NCBI RefSeq assembly: GCF_019049755.1
Contig: NZ_JAFMOS010000635.1
Span: 1-42,758, forward strand
Direction of reading: 5' to 3'
DNA length: 42,758 bases
Source of the DNA: Rahnella perminowiae
Lineage (GTDB): Bacteria; Pseudomonadota; Gammaproteobacteria; Enterobacterales; Enterobacteriaceae
Shown: in pieces, positions 1 through 7,985 of the stretch
How the letters are laid out: each line of letters begins with the position of its first letter
Numbering within the stretch: position 1 is the first letter of the stretch
Notes under the pieces: model-generated
Databases searched by the model: none
Seen by the model: the letters and a program-made list of their open reading frames with translations, nothing else
Told to the model about the DNA's origin: nothing
Translations under genes and position numbers: made by a program

Positions 1-132
1 GGGTAATCTAAGCGATTTATCTCTTATGACTTAGCTCAATCTTTATGGGTTTATATTTATTGTTCGTTGTGGGTGTTTATTTTAGCTGCTTATCATACCG
101 GTGAAACTCACCTCAATGGACGAAAAATAAAT

Positions 133-324
133 ATGGAAATGCAATTCACTAATGAACTGAATCAGGAATTACTGGATGCCATCAACGCCTCACCTTTCAC
201 CGCTGAACAGCTGGCTGAAATGGATGAAAGCGCGAGGGCGGTGGTTGAGGAGCAGGCGGTATTTGCCCGTCAGCATCCGGTTATTGCGATTTACCGGCTG
301 GCGGTTCCGGGCATCGGAGCATAA
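133..324 (+). CDS. small hypothetical protein upstream of the PAAR effector
   Basis: A 63-residue acidic protein that I do not recognise. The frame is open further upstream, but only with a TTG start; the ATG at 133 begins MEMQFTNELNQ and is the more natural start, although its ribosome binding site (GGACGA about 10 bases before) is weak. There is no signal peptide or membrane segment; the middle (AEQLAEMDESARAVVEEQ) should be helical. It stops three bases before the ATG of the PAAR effector, and that effector's GGAG binding site lies inside its last codons, so the two are probably translationally coupled. That position would suit a small chaperone or adaptor for loading the effector, but this is inference from position only. 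Confidence 0.6.
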   Translation: MEMQFTNELNQELLDAINASPFTAEQLAEMDESARAVVEEQAVFARQHPVIAIYRLAVPGIGA

Positions 325-327
325 CGG

Positions 328-1887
328 ATGGGGTATCGCTCAAATTGTTATGGTCGCGGGCAGGCGCTGCACGGTGATAAAACCACGACGGGCGCGGTGT
401 GTCTGACCTCTCTGCCCAATGCGACGGAACACGGGCTAGGTGTGATCCGCATCGGTGATGTCACGACCGCCTGCCCGAAATGCGGCCTCACCGGAAAAAT
501 CACCAGCGGAGAACCGCATTCCACCTTTGACGGCCTCGCTTCTGCTGTGGACGGTTCGGATGTTTTATGTGGTTGCCCGCCGGGGACGAACCGGGTTATC
601 GCACCGCTCGGACAGTGGATGGGAAAAGGTAAATCCCCTTCTGAACTCGCACAGGAAAAGTGGGAGGCAGGGCGGGCCGCAGTATTACAGGTTCAGGCTG
701 AGAAAGAAGCGGCAGAACAGGCCAGACGCTCAATGCCGGTGTTTGCGAAATCCGCGGAATGTGGCGCAGGAAATACCGAAGCACGAACCTGTGAGGAGCA
801 GCATCATAACTTCGGGCGGATGTCTTACGGCGTACCGACGCCGGTCGCAGGCATAAAGCCCGAAATTGAGCAGCACGCGCAGGCGGCGAAGCGTAAGAAG
901 TCAGCCGGTGATAAAACGCCGTGGTACAAAAAGATGTTTGGCGGGAAGGCTGATACGCCCGCACAGTCTGGCATGCCGCTGGCACTCCCCGTGGCAACGG
1001 GGGGCAGCACTCAGCTAATCGCGTCGGGCATGAGTGCACTGCACGGGGTGACGTCAGTCCGCCTCGGCAGCCTGTTCGTGAATCCGGTAACCGTCGGTGT
1101 TATCGGAACCTTTTATTCGAACGAGCTGAACGCTGGTGAGGCGGATATTTTAAGCGACAGCCAGCTTGCGGTACTGGCCGGAAAGTCCGCCCCGACGCGG
1201 ATCCGCTTTCAGTGGACGAAGGATAAATATGGGCGGTTAATTCCCGTGGCTTATCACACCGGCGCTGACAGCGGTCTGGATCAGGTTCGCGTGCGCCCGA
1301 TGGAGCGGAACACATTCACGGGTAACTATGAGTTCTGGGCGGATGGCGCGGAAAAGCCCACCATCATCTGGACACCCGACGAGCTGGAGTTTAAAGCACC
1401 CGGTAATACCGGTAACCGTGATCAGCCGTATTTACCTTCGACCATCACCGTATTACCGTTACCCGGCGCAGAAGAACTGGGCAGCACGTCAACCTCGCTG
1501 CCGATCCCGGATGAACAGTCATTCGATGATTACATCCTGGTCAATCTGCCGCACGGCATGCCGCCGGTTTATATTTATCTTAGCCAGAGCCGGTCGGGTA
1601 TACCTAATAAAGATTACGATTACCATCCGGCTCCTGAAACAGAAGAAATCTCAGGTCTTTCAGGATTGAGACAATCCAAAAAGAAAACACCAAAGCAAAG
1701 TGGTGGTGGATTAAGAGAGCGCTGGGTTGATAGCAAAGGGCGCCGAATTTATGAGTGGGATTCACAGCATGGTGAACTTGAGGAATATCGAGCGAGTGAT
1801 GGTGAACATCTTGGTTCCGTAGATCACAAAACAGGACAACAGCTGAAACCCGCTGTTAAAGGTCGAAATATTAAACGGTATCTGTGA
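328..1887 (+). CDS. PAAR-domain effector with S-type pyocin domain and colicin E3-type 16S rRNA nuclease
   Basis: A 519-residue polymorphic toxin. Residues 1 to about 95 form a PAAR domain, the sharp cap of a type VI secretion VgrG spike (GDKTTTGA near the start, glycine- and cysteine-rich repeats after). Residues about 100-200 are a charged, alanine-rich linker. Residues about 225-420 resemble the S-type pyocin domain that joins delivery and killing domains in nuclease bacteriocins. Residues about 430-519 match the ribonuclease domain of colicin E3, which cuts 16S rRNA at the decoding site between A1493 and G1494. The residues equivalent to E3 Asp510, His513, Glu515, Glu517 and Arg545 are all present (D478, H481, E483, E485, R513), so the toxin should be active. 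There is no colicin receptor-binding domain or lysis gene, so delivery is presumably by type VI secretion. Its stop overlaps the region of the immunity gene start. Confidence 0.93.
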   Translation: MGYRSNCYGRGQALHGDKTTTGAVCLTSLPNATEHGLGVIRIGDVTTACPKCGLTGKITSGEPHSTFDGLASAVDGSDVLCGCPPGTNRVIAPLGQWMGKGKSPSELAQEKWEAGRAAVLQVQAEKEAAEQARRSMPVFAKSAECGAGNTEARTCEEQHHNFGRMSYGVPTPVAGIKPEIEQHAQAAKRKKSAGDKTPWYKKMFGGKADTPAQSGMPLALPVATGGSTQLIASGMSALHGVTSVRLGSLFVNPVTVGVIGTFYSNELNAGEADILSDSQLAVLAGKSAPTRIRFQWTKDKYGRLIPVAYHTGADSGLDQVRVRPMERNTFTGNYEFWADGAEKPTIIWTPDELEFKAPGNTGNRDQPYLPSTITVLPLPGAEELGSTSTSLPIPDEQSFDDYILVNLPHGMPPVYIYLSQSRSGIPNKDYDYHPAPETEEISGLSGLRQSKKKTPKQSGGGLRERWVDSKGRRIYEWDSQHGELEEYRASDGEHLGSVDHKTGQQLKPAVKGRNIKRYL

Positions 1888-1895
1888 GGCTTGAG

Positions 1896-2147
1896 ATGGG
1901 ATTAGCTCTGAAACTTGAATGGTTTGATAAAGCTGATGAATTGTTAGTTGGTAAAGAAGTATCTGTCGACCTGGGCAATGATGGCAGCCTTATAAAGAAA
2001 TTTTCCCTGCCTTTTAATGGAAGGATTTACGATGGTGGATTTGATGTGTTACAGGCGTGGAGGAGTGATTTACAGCCATTATTTCAGCACAGAATTGATT
2101 TCAGTCGATATGATTATCAGTTGGTTTTCAAAAGAACAGATAGTTAA
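1896..2147 (+). CDS. colicin E3-type immunity protein
   Basis: An 83-residue acidic protein of the cloacin/colicin E3 immunity family, expected to bind the rRNase domain of the preceding effector and protect the producer and its sisters. It aligns over its full length with ImmE3: MGL at the start, LEWFDK, LGNDGS, PFNGRIYDGGFDV, then LQPLFQHRIDFS. The frame is open from a GTG at 1884 inside the effector's last codons, but the family begins at MGL, so I chose the ATG at 1896; it has TGAGG, formed partly by the effector's stop codon, seven bases upstream. Toxin and antidote are therefore made from one transcript. Like the toxin tip it is A+T-richer than the PAAR part. Confidence 0.93.
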   Translation: MGLALKLEWFDKADELLVGKEVSVDLGNDGSLIKKFSLPFNGRIYDGGFDVLQAWRSDLQPLFQHRIDFSRYDYQLVFKRTDS

Positions 2148-2270
2148 TAAGTAGTGAATGCTGATGCCCTTATTGTAAACAGTAGCTTTCTATGAGAAGG
2201 CGGTAATGAGATTTGGAGATTAAGATCTCCAGGTCCTCAAATCATGAATAATCTCAGACTAAAGATAACT

Positions 2271-2299
2271 AGCCCTAATCCATCATATTAGGGCTTTTG
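2271..2299 (+). terminator. rho-independent terminator after the immunity gene
   Basis: A nine-base-pair stem (AGCCCTAAT / ATTAGGGCT) with a seven-base loop, followed by TTTT. It lies between the immunity gene and the convergent paoC and probably ends the toxin operon. A shorter hairpin (GGAGAT / ATCTCC) sits at 2215-2230. Confidence 0.75.
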
Positions 2300-2321
2300 A
2301 ATTTTCAGCAATTGCTTCTTG

Positions 2322-4520
2322 TCAACCCAGTTCCGGCAGCCCCTCAATCAGTTTGTCCAGCGTGACCGGATAATCCCGCACCCTGACGCCCGTTGCGTTA
2401 TAAATGGCATTGGCGATGGCGGCGCTGACACCACACAAGCCCAGTTCGCCAACGCCTTTGGCTTTCATCGGTGAGGAGACCGGGTCGGTATCTTCCAGGA
2501 AAATTACCTCCTGATCGGGAATATCGGCGTGAACCGGCACTTCATAAGCTGCCAGATCGTGATTCACGAAATATCCCAGATTCGTATCGACATTCAGCTC
2601 TTCCGTCAGCGCCGCGCCGATGCCCATGGTCATGGCACCGATCACCTGGCTGCGTGCTGTTTTCGGGTTAAGTATCCGGCCCGCAGCGCAGACGGCAAGC
2701 ATCCGGCGGACACGGGTTTCGCCCGTCGCGATATCCACGCCGACTTCCGCAAAGTGCGCGGCGAAAGTGGATTGCTGGAATGTCTTGTCCAGTCCGCCGA
2801 ATTCTATGGTGTCTTCCACGGTGAGGGTTCCGCTGGCAGCAGCCTGTGCGAGCGGAGCGGTGCGGGCGTCCTGACAAATCAGTCCGTCGGTAAACACCGC
2901 TTTATCCGCATCAAAACCGAGTTTTTCAGCGATGGCCTGGCGCAATTTTATGCAGGCGGCATACACACCGGCGGTGGAGGTATTGGCCCCCCATTGCCCG
3001 CCCGATCCGGCGGAGACCGGGAAGTCGGAATCCCCCAGCCGTACCCCCACTTTTTCCAGCTGTATGCCCATCATCTCGGCGGCAGTCTGGGCGATGATGG
3101 TGTAACTGCCGGTGCCGATATCGGTCATGTCGGTTTCGACGGTCACGGTGCCCCGGGCGTCGAGATGCACCCGTGCGCCGGATTTCTCCAGCAGGTTGTT
3201 ACGAAAGCCCGCTGCGACGCCGATACCCACCAGCCAGCGTCCGTCGCGAACCTGCGCCGGAATGGCATTACGGCGGTGCCAGCCAAATTTCTCCGCGCCG
3301 GTGCGCAGACATTCGATCAACTGGCGGCGTGAAAAGAAGCGTTCAGTATTGAGCGGATCGACCTGCGTGTCGTTAAGGATGCGAAACGCCACCGGATCGA
3401 CTCCGGCTTTTTCCGCCACCTCATCAATAGCGATTTCCAGTGCCATCAGGCCGGGCGCTTCGCCGGGTGCGCGCATGGCATTGCCTTCCGGCAGATCTAA
3501 TTGAGCCAGCCGCAGTCCGGTCAGACGGTTTTTGCCCGCATAGAGCAGCTCACTTTGCTGCACCGCCGTCTCAGGTGTGCCGCCGGGCAGGTTACCGGAC
3601 CAGCTTTCATGGGCGATGGCACTGATGCGGCCTTTTTCATCCGTGCCGATGCGGATGTGCTGAATAGTGGCCGGACGGTGCGTGGTGTTGTTGGGGATCA
3701 GGGGGCGCGGCAGCATGACTTTGACCGGCCGGTTGGCGGCACGGGCAGCCAGCGCAGCCAGTACGGCATCACTGCGCAGGAACAGTTTGCCGCCGAAACC
3801 ACCGCCGATGTACGGCGATATCACCCGCACGTTCTCTTCAGGGATATTGAGCGTTTTAGAAAGCTCGCTGCGACACCAGGCGATCATCTGGTTCGAGGTG
3901 CGCAGGATCAGTTTATCCTCTTCCCAGACGGCCAGCGAAGCATGCGGCTCCATCGCCATATGGCTCTGATCCGGCGTGGTGTACAGGGCATCATGCTGCA
4001 CCGCTGAGGCCGCGAAGGCACGGCCAAAATCGCCAGCGGTTTTATCCGGCGTATCTTCCGGTGGCGTAGTGACAGCAGGCTTTTGCTCCGCAAGGCTGTA
4101 CGCGCCTTTCCCGCGCAGGTAATCCACTTTTATCAGTGATGCCGCAGCGCGCGCCTGTTCGAAGGTCTCCGCGACCACCACGGCGATCGCCTGATGATAG
4201 TGTTCAATTTGCGGGCCGCCGAGCAGGGTCGCAGCATTCATGTCGCCTTTGCCCAGCTTACCGGCGTTGTCAGCGGTGACAATCGCCAGCACGCCGGGCG
4301 CGGTTTCGGCATCATGTAAATCCATGGCAGTGATCCGGCCTTTGGCAATGGCGGAACCGACCACATAACCGTACGCGGCACCCGGCACGTCATTCTGCCA
4401 TTCATAGGCGTAGGGCGCGGTACCGGTGGTTTTTAACGGACCGTCGATACGGTCATGCGGTTTGCCCACCACTTTCATCTGGTCGATCGGATTGTCTGTT
4501 GCAGGCGTATCGAATTTCAT
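2322..4520 (-). CDS. paoC: aldehyde oxidoreductase, molybdenum-binding subunit PaoC
   Basis: A 732-residue xanthine-oxidase-family large subunit, the same length as E. coli PaoC (YagR) and matching it from the first residues (MKFDTPATDNPIDQ) to the end. It carries the molybdenum cofactor (MCD form in E. coli) and oxidises aromatic and other aldehydes to acids. The catalytic glutamate lies in KGVGELGLCG near the C-terminus and numbers E692, exactly as in E. coli. Other family signatures seen are GGGFGGK, NAMRAPGEAPG and GSGGQWGANTSTAG. It is the last gene of paoA-paoB-paoC, starting three bases after the paoB stop. E. coli follows it with paoD, a cofactor-inserting chaperone; none is present here, since the next gene is convergent and unrelated. 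Confidence 0.96.
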   Translation of the reverse strand: MKFDTPATDNPIDQMKVVGKPHDRIDGPLKTTGTAPYAYEWQNDVPGAAYGYVVGSAIAKGRITAMDLHDAETAPGVLAIVTADNAGKLGKGDMNAATLLGGPQIEHYHQAIAVVVAETFEQARAAASLIKVDYLRGKGAYSLAEQKPAVTTPPEDTPDKTAGDFGRAFAASAVQHDALYTTPDQSHMAMEPHASLAVWEEDKLILRTSNQMIAWCRSELSKTLNIPEENVRVISPYIGGGFGGKLFLRSDAVLAALAARAANRPVKVMLPRPLIPNNTTHRPATIQHIRIGTDEKGRISAIAHESWSGNLPGGTPETAVQQSELLYAGKNRLTGLRLAQLDLPEGNAMRAPGEAPGLMALEIAIDEVAEKAGVDPVAFRILNDTQVDPLNTERFFSRRQLIECLRTGAEKFGWHRRNAIPAQVRDGRWLVGIGVAAGFRNNLLEKSGARVHLDARGTVTVETDMTDIGTGSYTIIAQTAAEMMGIQLEKVGVRLGDSDFPVSAGSGGQWGANTSTAGVYAACIKLRQAIAEKLGFDADKAVFTDGLICQDARTAPLAQAAASGTLTVEDTIEFGGLDKTFQQSTFAAHFAEVGVDIATGETRVRRMLAVCAAGRILNPKTARSQVIGAMTMGIGAALTEELNVDTNLGYFVNHDLAAYEVPVHADIPDQEVIFLEDTDPVSSPMKAKGVGELGLCGVSAAIANAIYNATGVRVRDYPVTLDKLIEGLPELG

Positions 4521-4523
4521 CTG

Positions 4524-5474
4524 TTATGCCCTCGCTTCAGTCAGCACGGAGGTGAGCGTTCGCTTTGCCAGTATCAGCTTGAACGCATTCTCAGGTGTCG
4601 GTTGCGCATCGGCGAATAACCGCGCGTAAACTTCCCCCGCGCCTTGCGGCACCTGCGCATCCGCTTCTGCCAGCCGCCAGGGTTTATGTGCGACGCCGCC
4701 CAGCGCAACACGGCCCGTGCCATCGGGCTGAACGATGGCGGCGACAGACACCAGCGCAAAGGCATAAGAGGCGCGGTCACGCACTTTACGGTAAATATGG
4801 GTGCCGCCGGCGGGTGGCGGCAGGGTGACGGCGGTGATCAGTTCTCCCGCAGCCAGCACGGTTTCCAGATGCGGCGTGTCGCCCGGTGCGCGGTAGAAAC
4901 CGGCAAGCGGAATACGGCGCACCGCACCGTCAGGGTTGACGGTTTCGACCACAGCATCGAGCAACTGCATCGCAACGGCCATGTCGCTCGGATGGGTGGC
5001 AATGCAGGCCGTACTTGCGCCGACCACTGCATGCTGACGACTGAAGCCTTTCAGGGCCGCGCAGCCACTGCCGGGCTGGCGTTTATTGCACGGCTGATGG
5101 GTGTCGTAAAAATACGGACAGCGGGTGCGCTGGAGCAGGTTACCGGCCGTCGTGGCCTGGTTGCGTAACTGGCCGGAGGCACCGGCCAGCAGGGCCCGCG
5201 ACAGTACGGCATAGTCGCGGCGGATACGTAAATCTGCCGCCAGATCGGTATTGCGCACCAGCGCGCCGATCCGCAAGCCACCGTTACCGTCGGGTTCAAT
5301 GGTATCCAGCGCCAGCCCGTTGACGTCGATCAGGTGAGAGGGTTGCTCAATCTCCAGTTTCATCAGGTCCAGCAGGTTGGTGCCGCCTGCAATAAATTTT
5401 GCGCCCGGATGTTGTTGTGCGCTGCCTGCGGCGTCGGCGGGCGTTTGCACCCGTTCATAGGTAAAAGCTTTCAT
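4524..5474 (-). CDS. paoB: aldehyde oxidoreductase, FAD subunit PaoB
   Basis: A 316-residue FAD-binding subunit of the PaoABC heterotrimer, close in length to E. coli PaoB (YagS, 318). The FAD-binding motifs [13 protein letters not shown] (residues about 27-39) and a [12 protein letters not shown] segment are clear. PaoB differs from most relatives by holding an extra [4Fe-4S] cluster; the cysteine-rich insert for it ([11 protein letters not shown] ... GSGC ... STAC) is present at about residues 119-157. It passes electrons from the iron-sulphur subunit to oxygen or another acceptor. Its start overlaps the paoA stop by four bases (ATGA), so the two are translationally coupled. Confidence 0.95.
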   Translation of the reverse strand: MKAFTYERVQTPADAAGSAQQHPGAKFIAGGTNLLDLMKLEIEQPSHLIDVNGLALDTIEPDGNGGLRIGALVRNTDLAADLRIRRDYAVLSRALLAGASGQLRNQATTAGNLLQRTRCPYFYDTHQPCNKRQPGSGCAALKGFSRQHAVVGASTACIATHPSDMAVAMQLLDAVVETVNPDGAVRRIPLAGFYRAPGDTPHLETVLAAGELITAVTLPPPAGGTHIYRKVRDRASYAFALVSVAAIVQPDGTGRVALGGVAHKPWRLAEADAQVPQGAGEVYARLFADAQPTPENAFKLILAKRTLTSVLTEARA

Positions 5475-6019
5475 GGTTTTTGCCCCCCGGCGACGTCTTC
5501 AATGGCGGCAAGGATGTTGGAATACGCGCCGCAGCGGCAGATATTCCCACTCATGCGTTCGCGGATCTCTTCTGCGGTTCGCCCTGGCGGTGAGACCAGA
5601 TCCGGCGTGACGTGGCTCGGGATCCCTGCCTCGATTTCCTGCAACACCGCTACTGAGGAGCAGATCTGCCCCGGCGTGCAGTAACCGCACTGGTAGCCGT
5701 CGTGTCTGATAAACGCAGCCTGCATCGGGTGCAGATTGTCAGGTGTGCCGAGACCTTCAATGGTGGTGACATCGGCATCCTGATGCATAATCGCCAGCGT
5801 CAGACAGGCATTGATGCGGCGGCCATCAACAATAACGGTACAGGCGCCGCACTGACCATGGTCGCAGCCTTTTTTGGTGCCGGTCAGTTGCAGATTCTCC
5901 CGCAGCGCATCCAGCAGGGTGGTACGTGTATCAACGACCAGCTGGCGGATCTGACCGTTCACTTTCAGTTTCAGGTGGGACTGATGTATTTCGTTGCCAT
6001 CGTTGTCATGGTTGCTCAT
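5471..6019 (-). CDS. paoA: aldehyde oxidoreductase, [2Fe-2S] subunit PaoA, without Tat signal
   Basis: A 182-residue subunit with two [2Fe-2S] clusters. The plant-ferredoxin-type ligands are C52, C57, C60 and C72, and the second cluster uses C111, C114, C161 and C163 (CGYC and CRC). From residue 16 on it matches E. coli PaoA closely. E. coli PaoA is 229 residues and begins with a twin-arginine signal that carries the whole folded complex to the periplasm. Here that part is missing: the ATG at 6019 has a strong GGAGG binding site, and no twin-arginine sequence can be read upstream in this frame. The complex is therefore predicted to stay in the cytoplasm. First gene of the operon. Confidence 0.94.
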   Translation of the reverse strand: MSNHDNDGNEIHQSHLKLKVNGQIRQLVVDTRTTLLDALRENLQLTGTKKGCDHGQCGACTVIVDGRRINACLTLAIMHQDADVTTIEGLGTPDNLHPMQAAFIRHDGYQCGYCTPGQICSSVAVLQEIEAGIPSHVTPDLVSPPGRTAEEIRERMSGNICRCGAYSNILAAIEDVAGGQKP

Positions 6020-6352
6020 ACCAGACCTCCGGTATTACAAAAATTAAATCGGAAAAGGGAGATGTACTCGCGGGTTTTTTTCCGTAATTTTTTTATCACG
6101 AAGCTTTAAGCATAGTCGGCGATGGCGTTGGGATTAATCCTGAAGTCCGGTTTCTCCGGTGTGTTCCTCTTTTCGTCCTGCATCTTGTGATCGCACATTT
6201 AGTTAACGATCATTAAATAAATTGCTTGCGCAACCTCTCGCAGGCGCTTAGTATTTACTTATCGAACGTTAATTAATAAATAACGTTGACCTGAAACCGG
6301 GACACCTGAAACAGGCTATCCCATCAAAATTCGAAGAACAGGAATTAACATC
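6020..6352. promoter_or_regulatory. divergent control region between paoA and the DUF1471 gene
   Basis: This 333-base region holds the leaders of both genes. It has a near-palindrome TTAACGATCATTAA at 6203-6216 (one mismatched pair) and an A+T-rich stretch with AACGTTAATTAA at 6266-6277. Both look like regulator sites, but I cannot name the regulator. The paoA side has a run of seven A/T pairs and no clear sigma-70 promoter that I would defend. Confidence 0.35.
6226..6254 (+). promoter_or_regulatory. candidate sigma-70 promoter of the DUF1471 gene
   Basis: TTGCGC at 6226-6231 and TAGTAT at 6249-6254 are separated by 17 bases. This would give a leader of about 90 bases before the ATG at 6353. 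The near-palindrome at 6203-6216 lies just upstream of the -35 box. Confidence 0.35.
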
Positions 6353-6610
6353 ATGAAAACTATCGCAATGACCCTCGCCGCTCTGACACTGGCAACCGCT
6401 TCTTTCTCCACCCTGGCAGCAACTGAAGTGCAGTCAGCTCCCGCAGGTCAGCAATCCCTGGGTGTCGTCGGGGCGTCAACCACCGGTTCACTGTCAGGCC
6501 TGCAATCAGAACTGAATGCTAAAGCCACCCAGGCGGGCGCAAGTTCATACCGTATTATCGGTGCATCCGGTAATAATCAGCTTTACGGTACCGCAGAAAT
6601 GTATAAATAA
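6353..6610 (+). CDS. DUF1471 (YdgH/BhsA/McbA-like) secreted small protein
   Basis: An 85-residue exported protein. A signal peptide (MKTIAMTLAALTLATASFSTLAA) is followed by one BhsA-type domain ending in the usual pattern: ELNAKATQAGASSYRI, then a GNNQLYGTAEMYK finish. Proteins of this family (BhsA, McbA, YhcN and others) are small periplasmic or outer-membrane stress proteins that influence biofilm formation and copper, acid or peroxide tolerance; which of these applies here cannot be told. GGAATTAAC supplies the binding site. A strong terminator follows, so it is a single-gene unit. It is divergent from paoA. Confidence 0.9.
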   Translation: MKTIAMTLAALTLATASFSTLAATEVQSAPAGQQSLGVVGASTTGSLSGLQSELNAKATQAGASSYRIIGASGNNQLYGTAEMYK

Positions 6611-6639
6611 GCTGAGCAGTAACAAGCAGTAAGCAGAAG

Positions 6640-6664
6640 AGGCGGCGGTTGCCGCCTTTTTCGT
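6640..6664 (+). terminator. rho-independent terminator after the DUF1471 gene
   Basis: AGGCGGC / GCCGCCT with a four-base loop, followed by TTTTTC. It is G+C-rich and perfect. Confidence 0.85.
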
Positions 6665-6672
6665 GTCTGCGA

Positions 6673-6900
6673 TTAGCGGAATTTATGGAAGTGGTTATTG
6701 CGGATTTTCCGGTTGATATAACCATGCAGGCCGCTGCCGGCTTTTGCCATGGCGATCATGTGGTCAACGTCCGTTACCCCCGGGCGGATGATATTATAGA
6801 TGTAATGCCAGCCGTCTTTGAACTTTACGGTAATTGAATCTTCCGTCGTCGTGAAAGCGATGATACCCGAATTGCCCCCCCGGTTTTGGTACTTTTCCAT
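6673..6900 (-). CDS. small protein with KTSC-like layout
   Basis: A 75-residue protein. The frame is open further, but the ATG at 6900 has AGGAAGGGG upstream and begins MEKYQNRGGNSGI, so I start there. The pattern SGI-x-AF-x(5)-SITVKFKDGWHYIYN followed by a helix and GYINRKIRNNH resembles the KTSC domain, a short beta-rich domain ending with a lysyl-tRNA-synthetase-like tail, where a glycine-phenylalanine segment and the final arginine are typical. The match is by pattern only. It has no signal peptide. Its 3' end meets the DUF1471 terminator. The function is unknown. Confidence 0.65.
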   Translation of the reverse strand: MEKYQNRGGNSGIIAFTTTEDSITVKFKDGWHYIYNIIRPGVTDVDHMIAMAKAGSGLHGYINRKIRNNHFHKFR

Positions 6901-6965
6901 ATTCCCCTTCCTGATTGATGAAGCCATTCACGACCTGAATAATAATAGCTATAAATTTTTGCAGG

Positions 6966-7889
6966 TTATGTGAGTAAGAAAGCTTTTTTGGCAAAACGTC
7001 CCGGCGGCATCCCTGTGTAGCGGGTAAATGCCACACCGAAAGCGCTGACCGAACGGTAACCGGTGCGTTCGGCAATATCGGCAAGGGGCAGTTCGCCTTC
7101 TCTCAGCAGCCGTTTGGCGATCGCCATTCGCAAGGCCATCAGATACGCCATCGGCGGCATGCCGACGGCGCGGTTGAAGCGCTCGCACCAACCGGATCGC
7201 GACATCGCCGCTGCCCGTGCCAGTTGTGCGATTGTCCAGCCCGCTGCGGGCGAACCGTGCATACAACGCAACGTGATGGCCAGTTTCGGGTCCGATAATC
7301 CGCGCACCAGGCCCGGTGACGCCGCAGTCACAGCCGCTGAGCGGAACGCTTCTATCAGCAATACTTCCAGCAGGCGGGTCATCACCATTTCCCGCGCGGG
7401 TTTATCCGCGCGATATTCCTCACCGACCATCTGCACCAGCGTCGATAAACGCTTTTCCCCGCGGACATGCAGCCATTGTGGCAGCAACGACACCAGCAGC
7501 GCTGAATCCGGCGAACCGAAAACGCAATTTCCGACCAGCATCCGCATATCCACCACGCTGTCAGGGTTACCGACACGGGCGCCACCGGGCATAGGTGTGA
7601 TGGGTGTGGTGATTGTTTCCCCGGTAACGGGCGGCTGGCGGTCAAGGCTGGAGGTTGAAAAACGCTTTGCTTCCGGGATCAGCACAAAATCGCCTTCGCT
7701 GAGCAGAAGCGTTTCACGATGATCATCGTTTTCTATTGTCAGGTAACAGGATCCCTCCAGCACCGCGAAGTAGAAAGGGCGTCCTGTTTCAGCGCGCTGA
7801 ACCGCCCACGGTGCGGAGGCAGCCACCAGTTTTGAGAACGGAGCGCCAGGCTGAAGTAACGAAATAACGTCTGCTAAAGGATCTACCAT
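6966..7889 (-). CDS. AraC-family transcriptional regulator with cupin sensor
   Basis: A 307-residue regulator. Residues about 10-200 form the cupin-like N-terminal domain seen in regulators that start MVDPLADVISLLQPGAP and contain a PFYFAVLEGSCYL / GDFVLIP pair. Residues about 205-305 hold the two AraC helix-turn-helix motifs: WTIAQLARAAAMSRSGWCERFNRAVGM, then LADIAERTGYRSVSAFGVAFTRYTGMPP. Relatives usually control a divergent oxidoreductase or transporter gene. Here the divergent neighbour is a short-chain dehydrogenase whose start is 96 bases away, so that gene is the likely target. The effector is unknown. Confidence 0.9.
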   Translation of the reverse strand: MVDPLADVISLLQPGAPFSKLVAASAPWAVQRAETGRPFYFAVLEGSCYLTIENDDHRETLLLSEGDFVLIPEAKRFSTSSLDRQPPVTGETITTPITPMPGGARVGNPDSVVDMRMLVGNCVFGSPDSALLVSLLPQWLHVRGEKRLSTLVQMVGEEYRADKPAREMVMTRLLEVLLIEAFRSAAVTAASPGLVRGLSDPKLAITLRCMHGSPAAGWTIAQLARAAAMSRSGWCERFNRAVGMPPMAYLMALRMAIAKRLLREGELPLADIAERTGYRSVSAFGVAFTRYTGMPPGRFAKKAFLLT

Positions 7890-7985
7890 TTGGACGATCT
7901 CGACAAAAAGATGGATATCTGAACATAGGGATCCCGGAAAGAGTCGCCTATCTTAAAGATCTTGTCCATTGTTACGGAGTTTCCC

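Noticed and set aside
2529..3332. Long plus-strand frame (267 codons) inside paoC
   Set aside because: It lies fully antisense to a gene with a clear family match, and its composition (histidine, glycine, arginine) is that of a shadow of G+C-rich codons.
6186..6202. Possible CRP site near paoA
   Set aside because: Only the TGTGA half is present; the second half-site does not match TCACA.
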